Shown here in pieces: positions 53,990-63,618 of a stretch of 64,000 nucleotides of DNA. Numbering within the stretch: the stretch's first letter is position 1; every line of letters begins with the position of its first letter. Source of the stretch: Chitinophaga sancti (GTDB lineage: Bacteria > Bacteroidota > Bacteroidia > Chitinophagales > Chitinophagaceae); NCBI RefSeq assembly GCF_034424315.1, contig NZ_CP139972.1:620001-684000 (forward strand), read 5' to 3'. The position numbers were made by a program, and so were the translations under genes. Under the pieces are notes generated by a model that ran no database searches, was not told the origin of the DNA, and saw only the letters and a program-made list of their open reading frames with translations.

Positions 53990-55114
53990 ATGAAAAACTT
54001 GTCTCAACGTCTCTTATCTATCGACGCATTCCGTGCTATCACCATGCTGACCATGATCTTCGTCAACGATGTCAGTGGTGTAAGTAATATCCCTGCCTGG
54101 ATCGAACATACCAAAGCCGCCGAAGATGGAATGGGCTTTGCCGATACCGTCTTCCCGGCATTTTTATTTATAGTCGGATTATCAATCCCCTTTGCCATCG
54201 GTAAGCGGATTGCGAAGCAGGAGTCTTTTATTAAAACAGAAGTACATATCCTGACCCGTTCACTGGCACTGATTGTCATGGGGTTCTTTCATGTAAACCT
54301 GGAAGGTTATAACAGTGAAGCCGCCATCCTGCCTTATGCCATCTGGGAGATCCTGATTACAGCCGGATTCTTTCTGATCTGGATGGATTATAAGAAGAAA
54401 CAGTACCTCCTGCAGGGATTGGGCATTGCATTGTTGCTGGCCATGGCGGCATTGTATAAAGGTGAAGGCGGACAATGGATGCGGCCATCATGGTGGGGGA
54501 TTTTAGGAATTATCGGTTGGGCCTACCTGGTGAGTGCGACTGTGTTCTTACTGGTGAAAGGGAAGTTCCCCGCCCTGCTTGTATTGCTGGGTGTATTTTT
54601 AGCCATCAATTTTGCGAAGCATAGCGGGGTATTGTCCCTGGATATTCCTGTGATAGGCGATGCTTCTTCTATTGCTTTGATTATGGCAGGGGTGGTAATT
54701 TCCTGCATCCCGAAAAAATCTATTCCCCTGTTATTGGGAGTAGGTGTGGCTGCTATTGCGATTGGGCTGATTGTAAGACCTTATACAGAAGGGATTTCAA
54801 AGATCAGGTCTACACCGTCATGGGTGTTGATCTGTGCGGGTATCAGTACCGTGGTATTTGCTTTTATGATCTGGTTAGTGGATATAAAAGGGAAGATGAA
54901 CTGGTTTTCTTTTATTAAACCAGCGGGTACGAGTACACTGACTTGTTACCTGATCCCTTATTTGTTGTATGCTGTTATGATGCTGGTACATTTTCATTAC
55001 CCGGAATTGCTGAAGAGTGGAATAGGTGGAATATTGAGAAGTATTGCGGTGGCGTTTGTTGTAATCTGGATTGCAGGTAGAATGGAGAAAGTAAATGTCA
55101 GGCTTAAAATTTAA
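53990..55114 (+). CDS. DUF5009/HGSNAT-like membrane acyltransferase
   Basis: A 374-residue protein with about ten membrane helices. It starts RLLSIDAFRAITMLTMIFVND, and DTVFPAFLFIVGLSIPFAIGKRI follows, the signature of the heparan-alpha-glucosaminide N-acetyltransferase-like family, which moves acyl groups across membranes onto amino sugars. GAYLV-type helices continue to the end. The acceptor is not known. It stands alone: a hairpin covers its stop codon, and its neighbours are convergent. Confidence 0.8.
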   Translation: MKNLSQRLLSIDAFRAITMLTMIFVNDVSGVSNIPAWIEHTKAAEDGMGFADTVFPAFLFIVGLSIPFAIGKRIAKQESFIKTEVHILTRSLALIVMGFFHVNLEGYNSEAAILPYAIWEILITAGFFLIWMDYKKKQYLLQGLGIALLLAMAALYKGEGGQWMRPSWWGILGIIGWAYLVSATVFLLVKGKFPALLVLLGVFLAINFAKHSGVLSLDIPVIGDASSIALIMAGVVISCIPKKSIPLLLGVGVAAIAIGLIVRPYTEGISKIRSTPSWVLICAGISTVVFAFMIWLVDIKGKMNWFSFIKPAGTSTLTCYLIPYLLYAVMMLVHFHYPELLKSGIGGILRSIAVAFVVIWIAGRMEKVNVRLKI

Positions 55115-55122
55115 GCCTGACA
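55096..55122. terminator. Hairpin over the acyltransferase stop codon
   Basis: TGTCAGGCTTAAA pairs with TTTAAGCCTGACA, 13 pairs around one base; in RNA a small loop opens at the AAAATTT centre. The stop TAA is inside it. No strong T-run follows. Confidence 0.6.
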
Positions 55123-55197
55123 AAGGCTGCAACGCCATTAATGGGGGGTATTTTATAGGGAAATGAGTTCTAATTATCAGATAAGATGCAGCGTGTT

Positions 55198-57609
55198 TTA
55201 CTCTGCTTTCAAACTGTGCACCGGGTTCGCCAGCGCTGCCTTGATCACCCTAAAACTAATCGTGACCAATGTAATCCCAATCGCCACCGTTGCCGCTACC
55301 ACAAACACCGCCCAACCAATATCCGTACGATAGGAGAAGTCCTGCAGCCAGCGGTTCATCAACAAATAAGAAAGCGGGGTCGCTATCAGGATCGCCACTA
55401 TGACCAATTTCAAAAACTCTTTAGACAACAACGCCACTATCCCGGAAATACTTGCTCCCAGCACTTTTCGGATCCCAATCTCCTTTGCCCGCTGCTCTGC
55501 CGCATAAGTAACCAGTCCAAACACTCCCATCGCCGCAATAATAATCGCCAGGATGGCAAAGATGCTGAACACCTGCCCGGTCCGTTCCTCCGCTTTATAC
55601 AAACGGTCAAAATCTTCGTCCATAAATGTATAACGGAACGGTTGTCCTGACATATCCTGCTGCCCCTGGTATTTTTCCCTGATCTGTGCAATCACACCTG
55701 AAAGATCCTTGCTTTTGACCCGGATCGCCATGAATTGCCTGTACTCTCCCAACCTGAAAATGATCGGCGGAATCTTACTCTTCATCGTACCAGCATTAAA
55801 ATCCTTCACAATCCCAATAACGCTGAACTTACCATCATTATACAAATACCGGTCTTTCAGGTCTTCATATCCCAGTACTTTTGCTGCCGTTTCATTGAGC
55901 AACACCGCATTGGTATCACTCGGCATTTGCGGAGAAAAATTTCTACCTCCCACTATTTTCATATCCATCGTTGGAATATAATCCGCATCCACCATCCACT
56001 CCACCAGTGCCGCCAGTTTACCATCACCTACCATCGGCGTTTTGGAATAGGAATTAGTATTCCTGATCTCAGATGTTGGCAGTGACCTGGTCATCGTTGC
56101 ATTCACTACCCCGGGAATCTGTTTGATCTCCTGCTGAAAGCTTTTCGCATGGATCCAGAGTGCCCCTATATTCTGTAATACCAGCACCTGCTCACGGTTA
56201 TAGCCTGTATTGCTGTTCCTGATATACTTCAGCTGTTTGTAAATAACGAGTGTACCTACCAGCATTAAGATGGTGGCCGTAAATTGAAATACGACGAGTC
56301 CATTGCGGAGCCAACTACCCTTCATGCCTTTGGAATACTTGCCTTTCAGCACTTTCACCGGTTCAAATGAAGAGAGGAAAAAAGCAGGATAACTCCCTGC
56401 CAGCAATCCGACTACGATGCAGGTCACAATGAGACAGGGAAGGATCCAGGTGAGATTGCTCCACTGCAGGGTGATGGACTTGTCTGAGAGGTTGTTGAGA
56501 AAAGGCAGTAAAGATGCGGCGATGATAACCGCGAGCAGCAGTGCAAAGAATGCGGTCAATATGGATTCACTGATGAACTGGAAGACCAGGTGACGCCTTT
56601 CGGAACCTAATACCTTGCGTACACCCACTTCCCTGGCCCTGCCGGCAGAACGGGCAGTACTCAGGTTCATGAAATTGACACAGGCAATAAGCAATATCAA
56701 TATACCGGTGATGATAAAGATGTACACGTAGGTGATATTTCCACCGGGTTCCGCCTCGTCATTGTTGGTAGAGCGAAGGTGGATGTCTTCCAAAGGGAGG
56801 GCGTTGTAGCGGAAAAAGCCGCCGTGTTTTTCCAGTTGGGCAATACCCTCACCCAGGTAACCTATAATGGAAGGCTCCATATATCGCTTTGTACCTTCGT
56901 TGATGATTTGTTGGACCCGGGATGCACTTACCCCCGGTTTTGCCAGTATATAGGTCGTATAACTATTGCTGAGCCACCTGTCCATCATTTCATCTGCACG
57001 GTGACCCATAGAACGGATCATGTCAAAATGCAGGTGAGACTGGGATGGGGTATTTTTTATTACACCGGTGATGGTGTAGAGGGTGGTATTTTCCATTTTG
57101 AGGGTCTTGCCCAGTACATCGGTGGTCTGGAAGTACTTGCGGGCCACCCGTTCGGAGATAACGAGGGTATTGGGCTGAGAGAGTGCCGTATTGGGATCGC
57201 CGTAAATGAAAGGCAGGGAAAAGATCCTGAATACACCCGGATCTGCAAAGCAGGTGTTCAATTCAATGGTCGTTTCGTCTCCTTCATCTTTTTTAACGAG
57301 TGCCTGCCCCTGGTTGTCAAAGCGCACAAATTCTTCAATCTGCGGGAAGTCTCTTTTTAAAGAAGGCCCGAAGGCGGCGGGGGTACTTCTTTCATGGAAG
57401 ATAGTACCATTTATGAGGAAGTCTGCATCCAGGCGGTAGATCCTGTCTGCGTTCGCATTGAATTTGTCATAACTCAGCTCGTCTGTCACGAAGAGGGTGA
57501 TGAGCAGGCAGGTGGCTAAGCCGATTGCCAGGCCGAAAATGGTGATGGCTGAAAAGCCTTTATGCTTCCACAGGTTTCGGAGGGCGATCTTCAGGTAATT
57601 CTTGAGCAT
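55198..57609 (-). CDS. FtsX/MacB-type ABC transporter permease
   Basis: An 803-residue permease with two repeats of the FtsX layout. It starts MLKNYLKIALRNLWKHKGFSAITIFGLAIGLATCLLI, with one helix, then a long periplasmic domain. The first FtsX core comes at about residue 280-420 (ILLIACVNFMNLSTARSAGRAREVGVRKVLGS). A second helix near 430, a second periplasmic domain and a second core (EQRAKEIGIRKVLGASISGIV) follow. Such large permeases are typical of Bacteroidota and usually pair with an ATPase encoded elsewhere. The substrate is unknown; export of peptides or lipids is inferred from the family. Confidence 0.9.
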   Translation of the reverse strand: MLKNYLKIALRNLWKHKGFSAITIFGLAIGLATCLLITLFVTDELSYDKFNANADRIYRLDADFLINGTIFHERSTPAAFGPSLKRDFPQIEEFVRFDNQGQALVKKDEGDETTIELNTCFADPGVFRIFSLPFIYGDPNTALSQPNTLVISERVARKYFQTTDVLGKTLKMENTTLYTITGVIKNTPSQSHLHFDMIRSMGHRADEMMDRWLSNSYTTYILAKPGVSASRVQQIINEGTKRYMEPSIIGYLGEGIAQLEKHGGFFRYNALPLEDIHLRSTNNDEAEPGGNITYVYIFIITGILILLIACVNFMNLSTARSAGRAREVGVRKVLGSERRHLVFQFISESILTAFFALLLAVIIAASLLPFLNNLSDKSITLQWSNLTWILPCLIVTCIVVGLLAGSYPAFFLSSFEPVKVLKGKYSKGMKGSWLRNGLVVFQFTATILMLVGTLVIYKQLKYIRNSNTGYNREQVLVLQNIGALWIHAKSFQQEIKQIPGVVNATMTRSLPTSEIRNTNSYSKTPMVGDGKLAALVEWMVDADYIPTMDMKIVGGRNFSPQMPSDTNAVLLNETAAKVLGYEDLKDRYLYNDGKFSVIGIVKDFNAGTMKSKIPPIIFRLGEYRQFMAIRVKSKDLSGVIAQIREKYQGQQDMSGQPFRYTFMDEDFDRLYKAEERTGQVFSIFAILAIIIAAMGVFGLVTYAAEQRAKEIGIRKVLGASISGIVALLSKEFLKLVIVAILIATPLSYLLMNRWLQDFSYRTDIGWAVFVVAATVAIGITLVTISFRVIKAALANPVHSLKAE

Positions 57610-57787
57610 GCAGATCTTTATTTGAAGTGGAGGCGTGCTAAGAAAATGCCAAAATTAATGTAAGCTGTAAATCAATGAATTGTGATCGGTACAGGAATGG
57701 GAGTGTCCGGTTTTGGTACGGAGGATGTGCGGTTTTGATTATCTTCCCCGCGGGAAGTTCAATCCTTTAATGCAGAATTATTTATTT

Positions 57788-58246
57788 ATGATCCTTGACA
57801 CATTAGCACACTACTCAAAGTACACCTTTTTAGGGCCTAAGTTCGCCCGTGCGTTTGACTATTTACTATCCACCGATTTTAGCCAGGTAGCAAAAGGGAA
57901 ATATGAAATTGACGGGAAAGACATTTTTGCCATAGTGAATGAATATGATACCGTGGATGCTGCGGGAGAACAAATGGAATCGCATAAAAAGTACATCGAT
58001 ATTCAATACATGGTAAAGGGAGAGGAGTTAGTAGGGCATGATTTTTTGTTGCATCATCAGCCTTCAAAGGCATATGATCCGGAAACAGATTTTATGTTGT
58101 TCGCAGAAAAACCTTTGTTCTTTTCAGTATTGAGAGAAGGTATGTTTGCTATTTTCTTTCCTACCGACCTGCATATGCCCAATATAAAAATTGATAAGCC
58201 GACAGGCGTACGGAAAGTGGTGATCAAGGTCAGCGTAGATGCCTGA
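57788..58246 (+). CDS. YhcH/YjgK/YiaL-family protein
   Basis: A 152-residue cupin-like protein from the ATG at 57788 (MILDTLAHYSKY). ESHKKYIDIQYMVKGEELVGHD carries the family's metal/ligand motif (H.KYID.QY), and FFSVLREGMFAIFFPTDLHMP the second (FFP.D.H.P). Related proteins are linked to sialic acid and other sugar-acid metabolism in E. coli, as anomerases or isomerases. The open frame upstream (from 57713) gives no extra conserved sequence. No sugar genes are next to it. Confidence 0.85.
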   Translation: MILDTLAHYSKYTFLGPKFARAFDYLLSTDFSQVAKGKYEIDGKDIFAIVNEYDTVDAAGEQMESHKKYIDIQYMVKGEELVGHDFLLHHQPSKAYDPETDFMLFAEKPLFFSVLREGMFAIFFPTDLHMPNIKIDKPTGVRKVVIKVSVDA

Positions 58247-58261
58247 TGCGGAACGCATCTA

Positions 58262-58305
58262 TCATTCGCTTAGCGGATTACTGCGGTGATTTTCTAAGCG
58301 AATGA
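58262..58305. terminator. Hairpin behind the YhcH gene
   Basis: TCATTCGCTTAG (58262-58273) pairs perfectly with CTAAGCGAATGA (58294-58305) around 20 bases. It is 16 bp after the stop codon. There is no long T-run. Confidence 0.5.
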
Positions 58306-58345
58306 ATGCCTTATTGAGCTTGCTTTGCCGAATTACTGGTATGAT

Positions 58346-58455
58346 CTAAAGCGCCCGGGTCTGTACCTCCCAGGTAACCCGGTAGGTACCGGTGGCCGGG
58401 TACTGTGCGCCATCATTTTCATAAGTAGAGATGGCCGGCCATGTGCTGAATAGCA
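58346..58455 (-). pseudogene. Tail of an unidentified protein
   Basis: The minus strand encodes STWPAISTYENDGAQY and PATGTYRVTWEVQTRAL then TAG, which looks like the C-terminal beta strands of a real protein, but no upstream reading frame continues it. An ATG-started stretch in another frame (MPQENNPIIAP) lies just upstream (58521 downward), so a frameshift is possible. I do not know the family. The remaining gap to 58615 shows nothing else. Confidence 0.3.
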
Positions 58456-58615
58456 AGACCTTTTGTGTGAATACACATAGCGGACGCAGGAGCGATAATT
58501 GGATTGTTTTCCTGTGGCATAACTGTAGTTTATTTGTTTGTTAACTTCTCATTAACTCGTTCCTGATAATAGATAGCCTACTTTTAACATCTGTAGTATC
58601 ATTAATTCGTTTGTC

Positions 58616-58894
58616 ATGGATAAACAAGCTATCTCAGAACTCGCTGCCGGTGCGGTCAATGCCCTTAGTGCTAATCTGAATATAGGTGGCGCAATGGAAA
58701 CTCCTTTGTCAAGATGGATTAGCAGCAGACTTTCTGCAACTATTATTGCAGCGCTTCGAAAATCTCCGACTGACCAGTCTATTCAGGAAGGTGCAGAACA
58801 GGAGTTAGTTGCCTTGTTAACGGCGCAGCCTGCATTGATTCAACAGTTATCCGGCCTGATGCGGATGGCGCATAATGGTATCGTGATGCCATAG
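58616..58894 (+). CDS. Small helical protein, possible partner of the NB-ARC ATPase
   Basis: A 92-residue all-helical, Ala/Leu-rich protein. It starts MDKQAISELAAGAVNALSANL, and ends with ALIQQLSGLMRMAHNGIVMP. The size and composition resemble effector-associated adaptor domains that sit at the N-terminus of NTPases in bacterial conflict systems. That family link is inferred from shape only. It lies 280 bp before the NB-ARC gene on the same strand, with a hairpin between. Confidence 0.4.
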   Translation: MDKQAISELAAGAVNALSANLNIGGAMETPLSRWISSRLSATIIAALRKSPTDQSIQEGAEQELVALLTAQPALIQQLSGLMRMAHNGIVMP

Positions 58895-59040
58895 GATGGC
58901 AGGAACCAGGTTTAAAACCATATTGTACGTAGCAGATGTATGTGATGTTTTTGTATTGCTTTTGGAATCTAAGAACCGTATTCTCTGAAACAGATTTTTA
59001 TATTGGTTTTTAATCCGCAACAAATTGAGCGCAATGGTTG

Positions 59041-59081
59041 TTGTAATTCTACAAGGGAGGGAAAGCCTTATAGAATTACAA
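59041..59081. other. Long hairpin between the two NTPase-locus genes
   Basis: TTGTAATTCTACAAGG (59041-59056) pairs with CCTTATAGAATTACAA (59066-59081), 15 of 16 positions plus one G-U, nine-base loop. CAATGG flanks it at 59034 and 59079, and recurs at 59092 and 59139 beside GTAACGCC/GCCTTAC, a weaker second inverted copy. It resembles a small palindromic repeat of another family than the 73-bp element. Confidence 0.55.
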
Positions 59082-59174
59082 TGGTTTATTTCAATGGTTT
59101 TTGTAACGCCACCTGTTAGTACATTCTAATCGCCTTACAATGGCGCAATCCAAATTTTTATTTAACAGCACAAG

Positions 59175-59936
59175 ATGTCAATACCTTCTCTAATAACTGC
59201 TGCTCCTACTGAAGACCTGTTCGAAGGAAGGAGGACTGACCTGGATGCAATCAATACTTTTGCAGGTATTGCCAACAGGGTCGTTTGCATCAGTGGTGTA
59301 GCTGGTATCGGGAAAACTGCTTTGTTAAAACAATTCTTCAACGCTGCCATCAGGCGACTGAATATAATGGGCCAGCCACACTACCAGTACGCCCTCTGGC
59401 TGGAAAATGATTTTAAGGTATTAATGAATAAATGGCAGTTGTCCAGCGTACATGATGTGCTGGATAAACTGATTCGTATGAATGGCGATAAGCTCCTTTG
59501 TATGGATAATGCGCCGCAGGATCCTGCGCAGTTAGCTTACCTGACCGAACATAAATGGACAGTGATTGTAACTTCGCGGGAGCGAATAAAAGAGACGATT
59601 CCTTATGAGCTGCAGGAGGTGAGTATAGATGATGCCATCAGGATCTTTGCATTGTACAATGGTGTAGATCCCGATTCATTGAATATTTATGAAACAGAAA
59701 TGATTAGTGATATTACCTGCAGACTATTACAACACACCCGTTCACTGGAAATTACGGGGAAGTATGCGGGTCATAAAGGCTGGAGCCTGCAGGAGATTAA
59801 CCAGGCGTTGAAAGAGAATGGCTTGAATATACCCAGGCTGGCAGATATCAGCCGGCAGTTAACGGATGTAAAAGTAAAGGCCATGTATGAGAAACTGGCA
59901 GTGATTTTTCCCGTAGGTGCGGAGATGGCGTTTTGA
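59175..59936 (+). CDS. Minimal NB-ARC/STAND ATPase
   Basis: A 253-residue P-loop NTPase. Walker A is GVAGIGKTALL (residues 41-51), Walker B is KLLCMDNAP (about 111-119), and WTVIVTSRERI is the RNBS-B motif of NB-ARC proteins. RSLEITGKYAG sits where the GxP motif lies in the ARC1 helices. It ends at the point where a winged-helix domain and sensor repeats normally follow (AVIFPVGAEMAF), so it has no effector and no sensor. Full NB-ARC proteins are bacterial conflict or regulatory switches. This one may act with a separate partner or be a remnant. Confidence 0.75.
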   Translation: MSIPSLITAAPTEDLFEGRRTDLDAINTFAGIANRVVCISGVAGIGKTALLKQFFNAAIRRLNIMGQPHYQYALWLENDFKVLMNKWQLSSVHDVLDKLIRMNGDKLLCMDNAPQDPAQLAYLTEHKWTVIVTSRERIKETIPYELQEVSIDDAIRIFALYNGVDPDSLNIYETEMISDITCRLLQHTRSLEITGKYAGHKGWSLQEINQALKENGLNIPRLADISRQLTDVKVKAMYEKLAVIFPVGAEMAF

Positions 59937-59983
59937 GGAAAGGTCATTACGCGGTATTCCTGGAAGCCAGTTAATTGTAAAGG

Positions 59984-60904
59984 CTAAATAATACAGGACT
60001 GATAAGCTTTCGGTGTAATCCCCTCCACCTGTTTAAATACTCTCACAAAATAATTTACATCACTAAATCCACATTGTTTACTGACGGTATTTACATTTTG
60101 CAGGGGTTGTGATAATAACTGTTTCGCAAGCTTCACTCTTTCTTTATTAATATATTCCAAAGGCGTAATTCCAAACTGTTCCCTGAACCATTTAAAGAAT
60201 AAATTCCGGCTTAAATAAGCTTTCCGGCTCAGTGCATCCACCGCAATCTTTTCTGTCAGGTGCTCCTGGATATAATGCAACACATACTGCATCCTGCTCT
60301 GGTTATTCGCACTATGCAATGAGGCGTGTGCCTGCTCCAGGTGTTGGCTTTGAATCAAGCGGATCAGTAGCTCTTTCAGATGCAGATCTGCATAAATGTT
60401 TTTCGCCTTATCACCACTACTACATACATTGATCAGTTTATTGATCAGGGCAGTAATATCATCATCATTCTCAAAATGGTATTTGTTAAATGTAAGTTGC
60501 CAGTTGGTCCGGTCTTCTCCGATGTTATAGTAGGCGTGAAGGTATTCGATCGTATCCTTGAGGTAGGCATCATCTACGGCGAGTGCAATGCATTGGGTGG
60601 GATTTTCAAGCGAGGCTTCCGGGAAGTCGATGATCATTGTTTCATTAGGTGGTACGATCACCGTCTCACCGGGTAAATAGTCGAACGAGGGGCGATCCAT
60701 GAGGTGCATTACTTTATGGCCCCGTACCATGGAGGTAATGACCAGGTCATGAAAGGTAAGCGGCACGTGTTGAGCCTGCTCATAACTTTCAAAGATGTTC
60801 AACTCACAATTTTTAAGATTAAATATTCTCCTGTTTTCTACCAATGTCTGGAGCTCGCGCGACGATGAAAGAGCAACGTGGTTTAAATGATTTTTAACCT
60901 GCAT
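59984..60904 (-). CDS. AraC-family regulator of the aldehyde dehydrogenase
   Basis: A 306-residue AraC protein. The N-terminal cupin (HDLVITSMVRGHKVMHLMDRPSFDYLPGETVIVPPNE) probably senses a small molecule. The C-terminal pair of helix-turn-helix units is clear (IAVDALSRKAYLSRNLFFKWFREQFGITPLEYIN and NVNTVSKQCGFSDVNYFVRVFKQVEGITPKAY). It is divergent from the aldehyde dehydrogenase with 238 bp between, the usual layout for an activator of that gene. CAAAATcATTTTG at about 60905-60917 is a palindrome next to its start. Confidence 0.88.
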   Translation of the reverse strand: MQVKNHLNHVALSSSRELQTLVENRRIFNLKNCELNIFESYEQAQHVPLTFHDLVITSMVRGHKVMHLMDRPSFDYLPGETVIVPPNETMIIDFPEASLENPTQCIALAVDDAYLKDTIEYLHAYYNIGEDRTNWQLTFNKYHFENDDDITALINKLINVCSSGDKAKNIYADLHLKELLIRLIQSQHLEQAHASLHSANNQSRMQYVLHYIQEHLTEKIAVDALSRKAYLSRNLFFKWFREQFGITPLEYINKERVKLAKQLLSQPLQNVNTVSKQCGFSDVNYFVRVFKQVEGITPKAYQSCII

Positions 60905-61142
60905 GACAAAATCATTTTGTTATTACTTTAAGTAAGATAAGTTAAATTATTAAGAAGGATATGTTAAAAACAGATCCGGATGCGGAGTCCGGAAGCAACT
61001 GCTTTTAGAGCTGTTTTTTTGGGAGAATGGGAAACGGGAACAATTAGTACAATCGTGCTATAAATAAGTACAAAATTCTCCCCCTCTCCGCCTGACATAC
61101 CTGATATTAGCAATATTGTTTCACGAAATAAATTCCACCGTA

Positions 61143-62675
61143 ATGAGCAACACAGTCGCCGTGGCTCCCACACCAAACGTGGCAGAACGCCCTTCCTTTA
61201 AATCCAGATATGATCATTTTATTGATGGTGAATGGGTCGCTCCGTCGAGCGGAGAATACTTTGACAGCATCTCCCCGATAGATGGCAAACCCTTTACCCA
61301 GGCGGCCCGCGGCAATGCCAGGGACATAGATAAAGCCATCGATGCCGCACTTAAAGCATTTGAAACCTGGGGCAAAACAGCCGCAGCGTATCGCAGTAAT
61401 TTATTATTAAAGATCGCACAGATCGTTGAAGACAATCTTGATTATCTCGCTACCGTAGAGTGTATTGACAACGGTAAAGCGATCCGTGAAACCAGGGCTG
61501 CAGACCTTCCGCTGGTGGTAGACCACTTCCGCTACTTTGCCGGGGTGATCAGGTCTGAAGAAGGCTCTATGAGTGAACATGATGAAACAACTGTAAGTAT
61601 CAATCTGCATGAACCAATTGGCATAGTCGGTCAGATCATACCCTGGAATTTCCCCTTGCTGATGGCTGCCTGGAAAATAGCACCCGCCCTGGCTGCGGGC
61701 TGCTGCGTGGTGGTAAAACCAGCGGAACAGACACCTACCGGCATCATGGTGCTGATGGAACTGATCGGACATGTATTGCCTAAAGGTGTGTTGAATGTTG
61801 TGACCGGTTTTGGTGTGGAAGCAGGTAAACCCCTGGCTTCATCTCCAAGGGTGAATAAGGTGGCCTTTACTGGCGAAACAACTACCGGCCGCCTGATTAT
61901 GCAGTATGCATCAGAAAACCTGATTCCTGTAACGATGGAACTGGGTGGTAAGAGCCCGAACATCTTCTTTGAAAGTGTGATGGATGCAGATGATGAGTTC
62001 CTGGATAAGGCAGTGGAAGGTGCGGTGATGTTTGCATTGAACCAGGGCGAAGTTTGTACCTGCCCCAGCCGCATCCTGGTGCATGAGCATATTTACGATG
62101 CCTTTATTAAACGAGTCGTAGAACGTACCAAAGCTATTAAGTTGGGAAATCCGCTGGATCCTACGGTGATGATGGGTGCGCAGGCCAGCGATGACCAGTA
62201 CCAGAAGATACTGAGTTACCTGGATATTGGCAAACAGGAAGGTGCGGAAGTGCTGGCAGGTGGGGAGGCTTTCAAGCAGAATGGTGGCCTGGAAAATGGT
62301 TATTATATCCAGCCTACTTTGTTGAAAGGAAATAATAAGATGCGCGTATTCCAGGAAGAGATTTTTGGACCTGTAAGTTGCGTAACGACATTTAAAACTA
62401 CCGAAGAAGCAATTGCTATCGCCAATGATTCTTTGTATGGATTGGGTGCTGGTGTATGGACACGTGATGCACATGAGTTGTACCAGGTGCCAAGAGCTAT
62501 TCAGGCGGGCCGTGTATGGGTAAACTGTTACCATGCTTACCCTGCACATGCCCCCTTTGGTGGTTATAAGAAATCTGGCTTTGGTCGTGAGACGCATAAG
62601 ATGATGCTGAATCACTATCGTCAGACGAAGAACATGCTGATATCTTATAGCAAGCAAAAGCTGGGATTTTTTTAA
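61143..62675 (+). CDS. NAD-dependent aldehyde dehydrogenase
   Basis: A 510-residue ALDH (AldA/ExaC type) from the ATG at 61143 (MSNTVAVAP); a longer frame starts 27 bases upstream. [28 protein letters not shown] is the cofactor segment with the catalytic Asn. [14 protein letters not shown] has the catalytic Glu, and [12 protein letters not shown] the nucleophile Cys. [13 protein letters not shown] is at the C-terminus. Members of this type oxidise acetaldehyde and other short aldehydes. The DUF779 gene downstream and AraC gene upstream match sets known from acetaldehyde/ethanol metabolism. Confidence 0.93.
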   Translation: MSNTVAVAPTPNVAERPSFKSRYDHFIDGEWVAPSSGEYFDSISPIDGKPFTQAARGNARDIDKAIDAALKAFETWGKTAAAYRSNLLLKIAQIVEDNLDYLATVECIDNGKAIRETRAADLPLVVDHFRYFAGVIRSEEGSMSEHDETTVSINLHEPIGIVGQIIPWNFPLLMAAWKIAPALAAGCCVVVKPAEQTPTGIMVLMELIGHVLPKGVLNVVTGFGVEAGKPLASSPRVNKVAFTGETTTGRLIMQYASENLIPVTMELGGKSPNIFFESVMDADDEFLDKAVEGAVMFALNQGEVCTCPSRILVHEHIYDAFIKRVVERTKAIKLGNPLDPTVMMGAQASDDQYQKILSYLDIGKQEGAEVLAGGEAFKQNGGLENGYYIQPTLLKGNNKMRVFQEEIFGPVSCVTTFKTTEEAIAIANDSLYGLGAGVWTRDAHELYQVPRAIQAGRVWVNCYHAYPAHAPFGGYKKSGFGRETHKMMLNHYRQTKNMLISYSKQKLGFF

Positions 62676-62697
62676 GAAATAGGGATCTGTGGACAGG

Positions 62698-62740
62698 AGG
62701 GCTGCTGTCCGGAAGGGGGCAGCCCTGATTTTTATCAGGG
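62698..62740 (+). promoter_or_regulatory. Two mutually exclusive hairpins
   Basis: AGGGCTGC (62698-62705) pairs with GCAGCCCT (62719-62726). CCCTGAT (62723-62729) pairs with ATCAGGG (62734-62740). The two share CCCT, so only one can form. They lie between the ALDH and DUF779 genes and could act as an attenuator, or as the end of the ALDH message. Confidence 0.4.
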
Positions 62741-62839
62741 GAGGGGGAAATCCCCGGAAGAATATAAAACATGGGGGGCAATGAATGCCATTTTAGAACA
62801 GATTATTTTACCAGGAAGTAATTCAGCAATTCATTCTTT

Positions 62840-63196
62840 ATGATAGCAAGGATCTTAGCCACACCGGCCGCAATAGACTTAATTGAAACGCTACGCCGGC
62901 AACACGGCCCTTTGATGTTCCATCAGAGTGGCGGATGCTGCGATGGCTCCCAGCCCATGTGCTTCCCGGAAGGGGAATTTAAAGTGGGCCAGTCAGATGT
63001 ATTGCTGGGCAAAGTGGCCGGATGTAATTTCTATATGAGCGGGGATCAGTTTGAATACTGGAAACATACACAACTTACCCTGGATGTAATCCGTGGCAGG
63101 GGAAGCAGTTTCTCGCTGGAGATCCCGTTGGGAGTAAGGTTTCATATCCGCTCCAGGGTGTTTTCGGAGGAGGAAATAAAAGCACTGGCCAATTGA
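62840..63196 (+). CDS. DUF779 protein (ALDH-associated)
   Basis: A 118-residue protein: LIETLRRQHGPLMFHQSGGCCDGSQPMCFPEGEF contains the family's double Cys, and DVLLGKVAGCNFYMSGDQFEYWKHTQLTLDVI the rest. DUF779 genes are regularly next to acetaldehyde dehydrogenase genes, which is how it lies here. The Cys/His pattern suggests metal binding, but the role is not established. It follows ALDH by 164 bp with hairpins between. Confidence 0.9.
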   Translation: MIARILATPAAIDLIETLRRQHGPLMFHQSGGCCDGSQPMCFPEGEFKVGQSDVLLGKVAGCNFYMSGDQFEYWKHTQLTLDVIRGRGSSFSLEIPLGVRFHIRSRVFSEEEIKALAN

Positions 63197-63198
63197 TC

Positions 63199-63618
63199 TC
63201 ACCTTGCATTGTTCGTTTTGTACAAGAGCACGCCCGCTGCGGCCAGCAATGTAAAAACAGCGTTGAAAATAATATGGGTAGGATAAGATAACTTGCCTAA
63301 AATTCCTCCGCAGGAGCAGGGGATGTTGGTATAAAAGAAATAAAGTGTGCTCAGGTATAAGGTGAACAATAACATCACGAAGAAAGAGAGCAACAAGCCT
63401 GATTTACGGGTAGCAGCAAAACTCAGCAAAGCCACTATCAGGAATTCTACACCCAGTACACCGGGAGCCAGCCATTGTTTGTCGTATTTCATCAACAGGG
63501 GAGACTTACTCATCTCCGAAACAAAGAACCCGTAATCCATCGCTTTAGCAATGGCTGCATACATGAACAATAAGCTTAGTAAACCTACGATCGGAAACAG
63601 GATATATTCTCTTTTCAT
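63199..63618 (-). CDS. MauE/DoxX-like membrane protein
   Basis: A 139-residue protein with four membrane helices. IPCSCGGILGKLSYPTHIIFN between helices 3 and 4 is the Cys-containing loop typical of MauE-type proteins, which share the DoxX/VKOR-like fold and help disulfide formation or redox handling. It is coupled by an ATGA overlap with the partial protein downstream, so the two are likely to work together. It converges on the DUF779 gene with two bases between. Confidence 0.8.
   Translation of the reverse strand: MKREYILFPIVGLLSLLFMYAAIAKAMDYGFFVSEMSKSPLLMKYDKQWLAPGVLGVEFLIVALLSFAATRKSGLLLSFFVMLLFTLYLSTLYFFYTNIPCSCGGILGKLSYPTHIIFNAVFTLLAAAGVLLYKTNNAR

Noticed and set aside
62497..62781. 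Antisense ORFs within the aldehyde dehydrogenase
   Set aside because: Shadows of a well-supported gene with no independent support.
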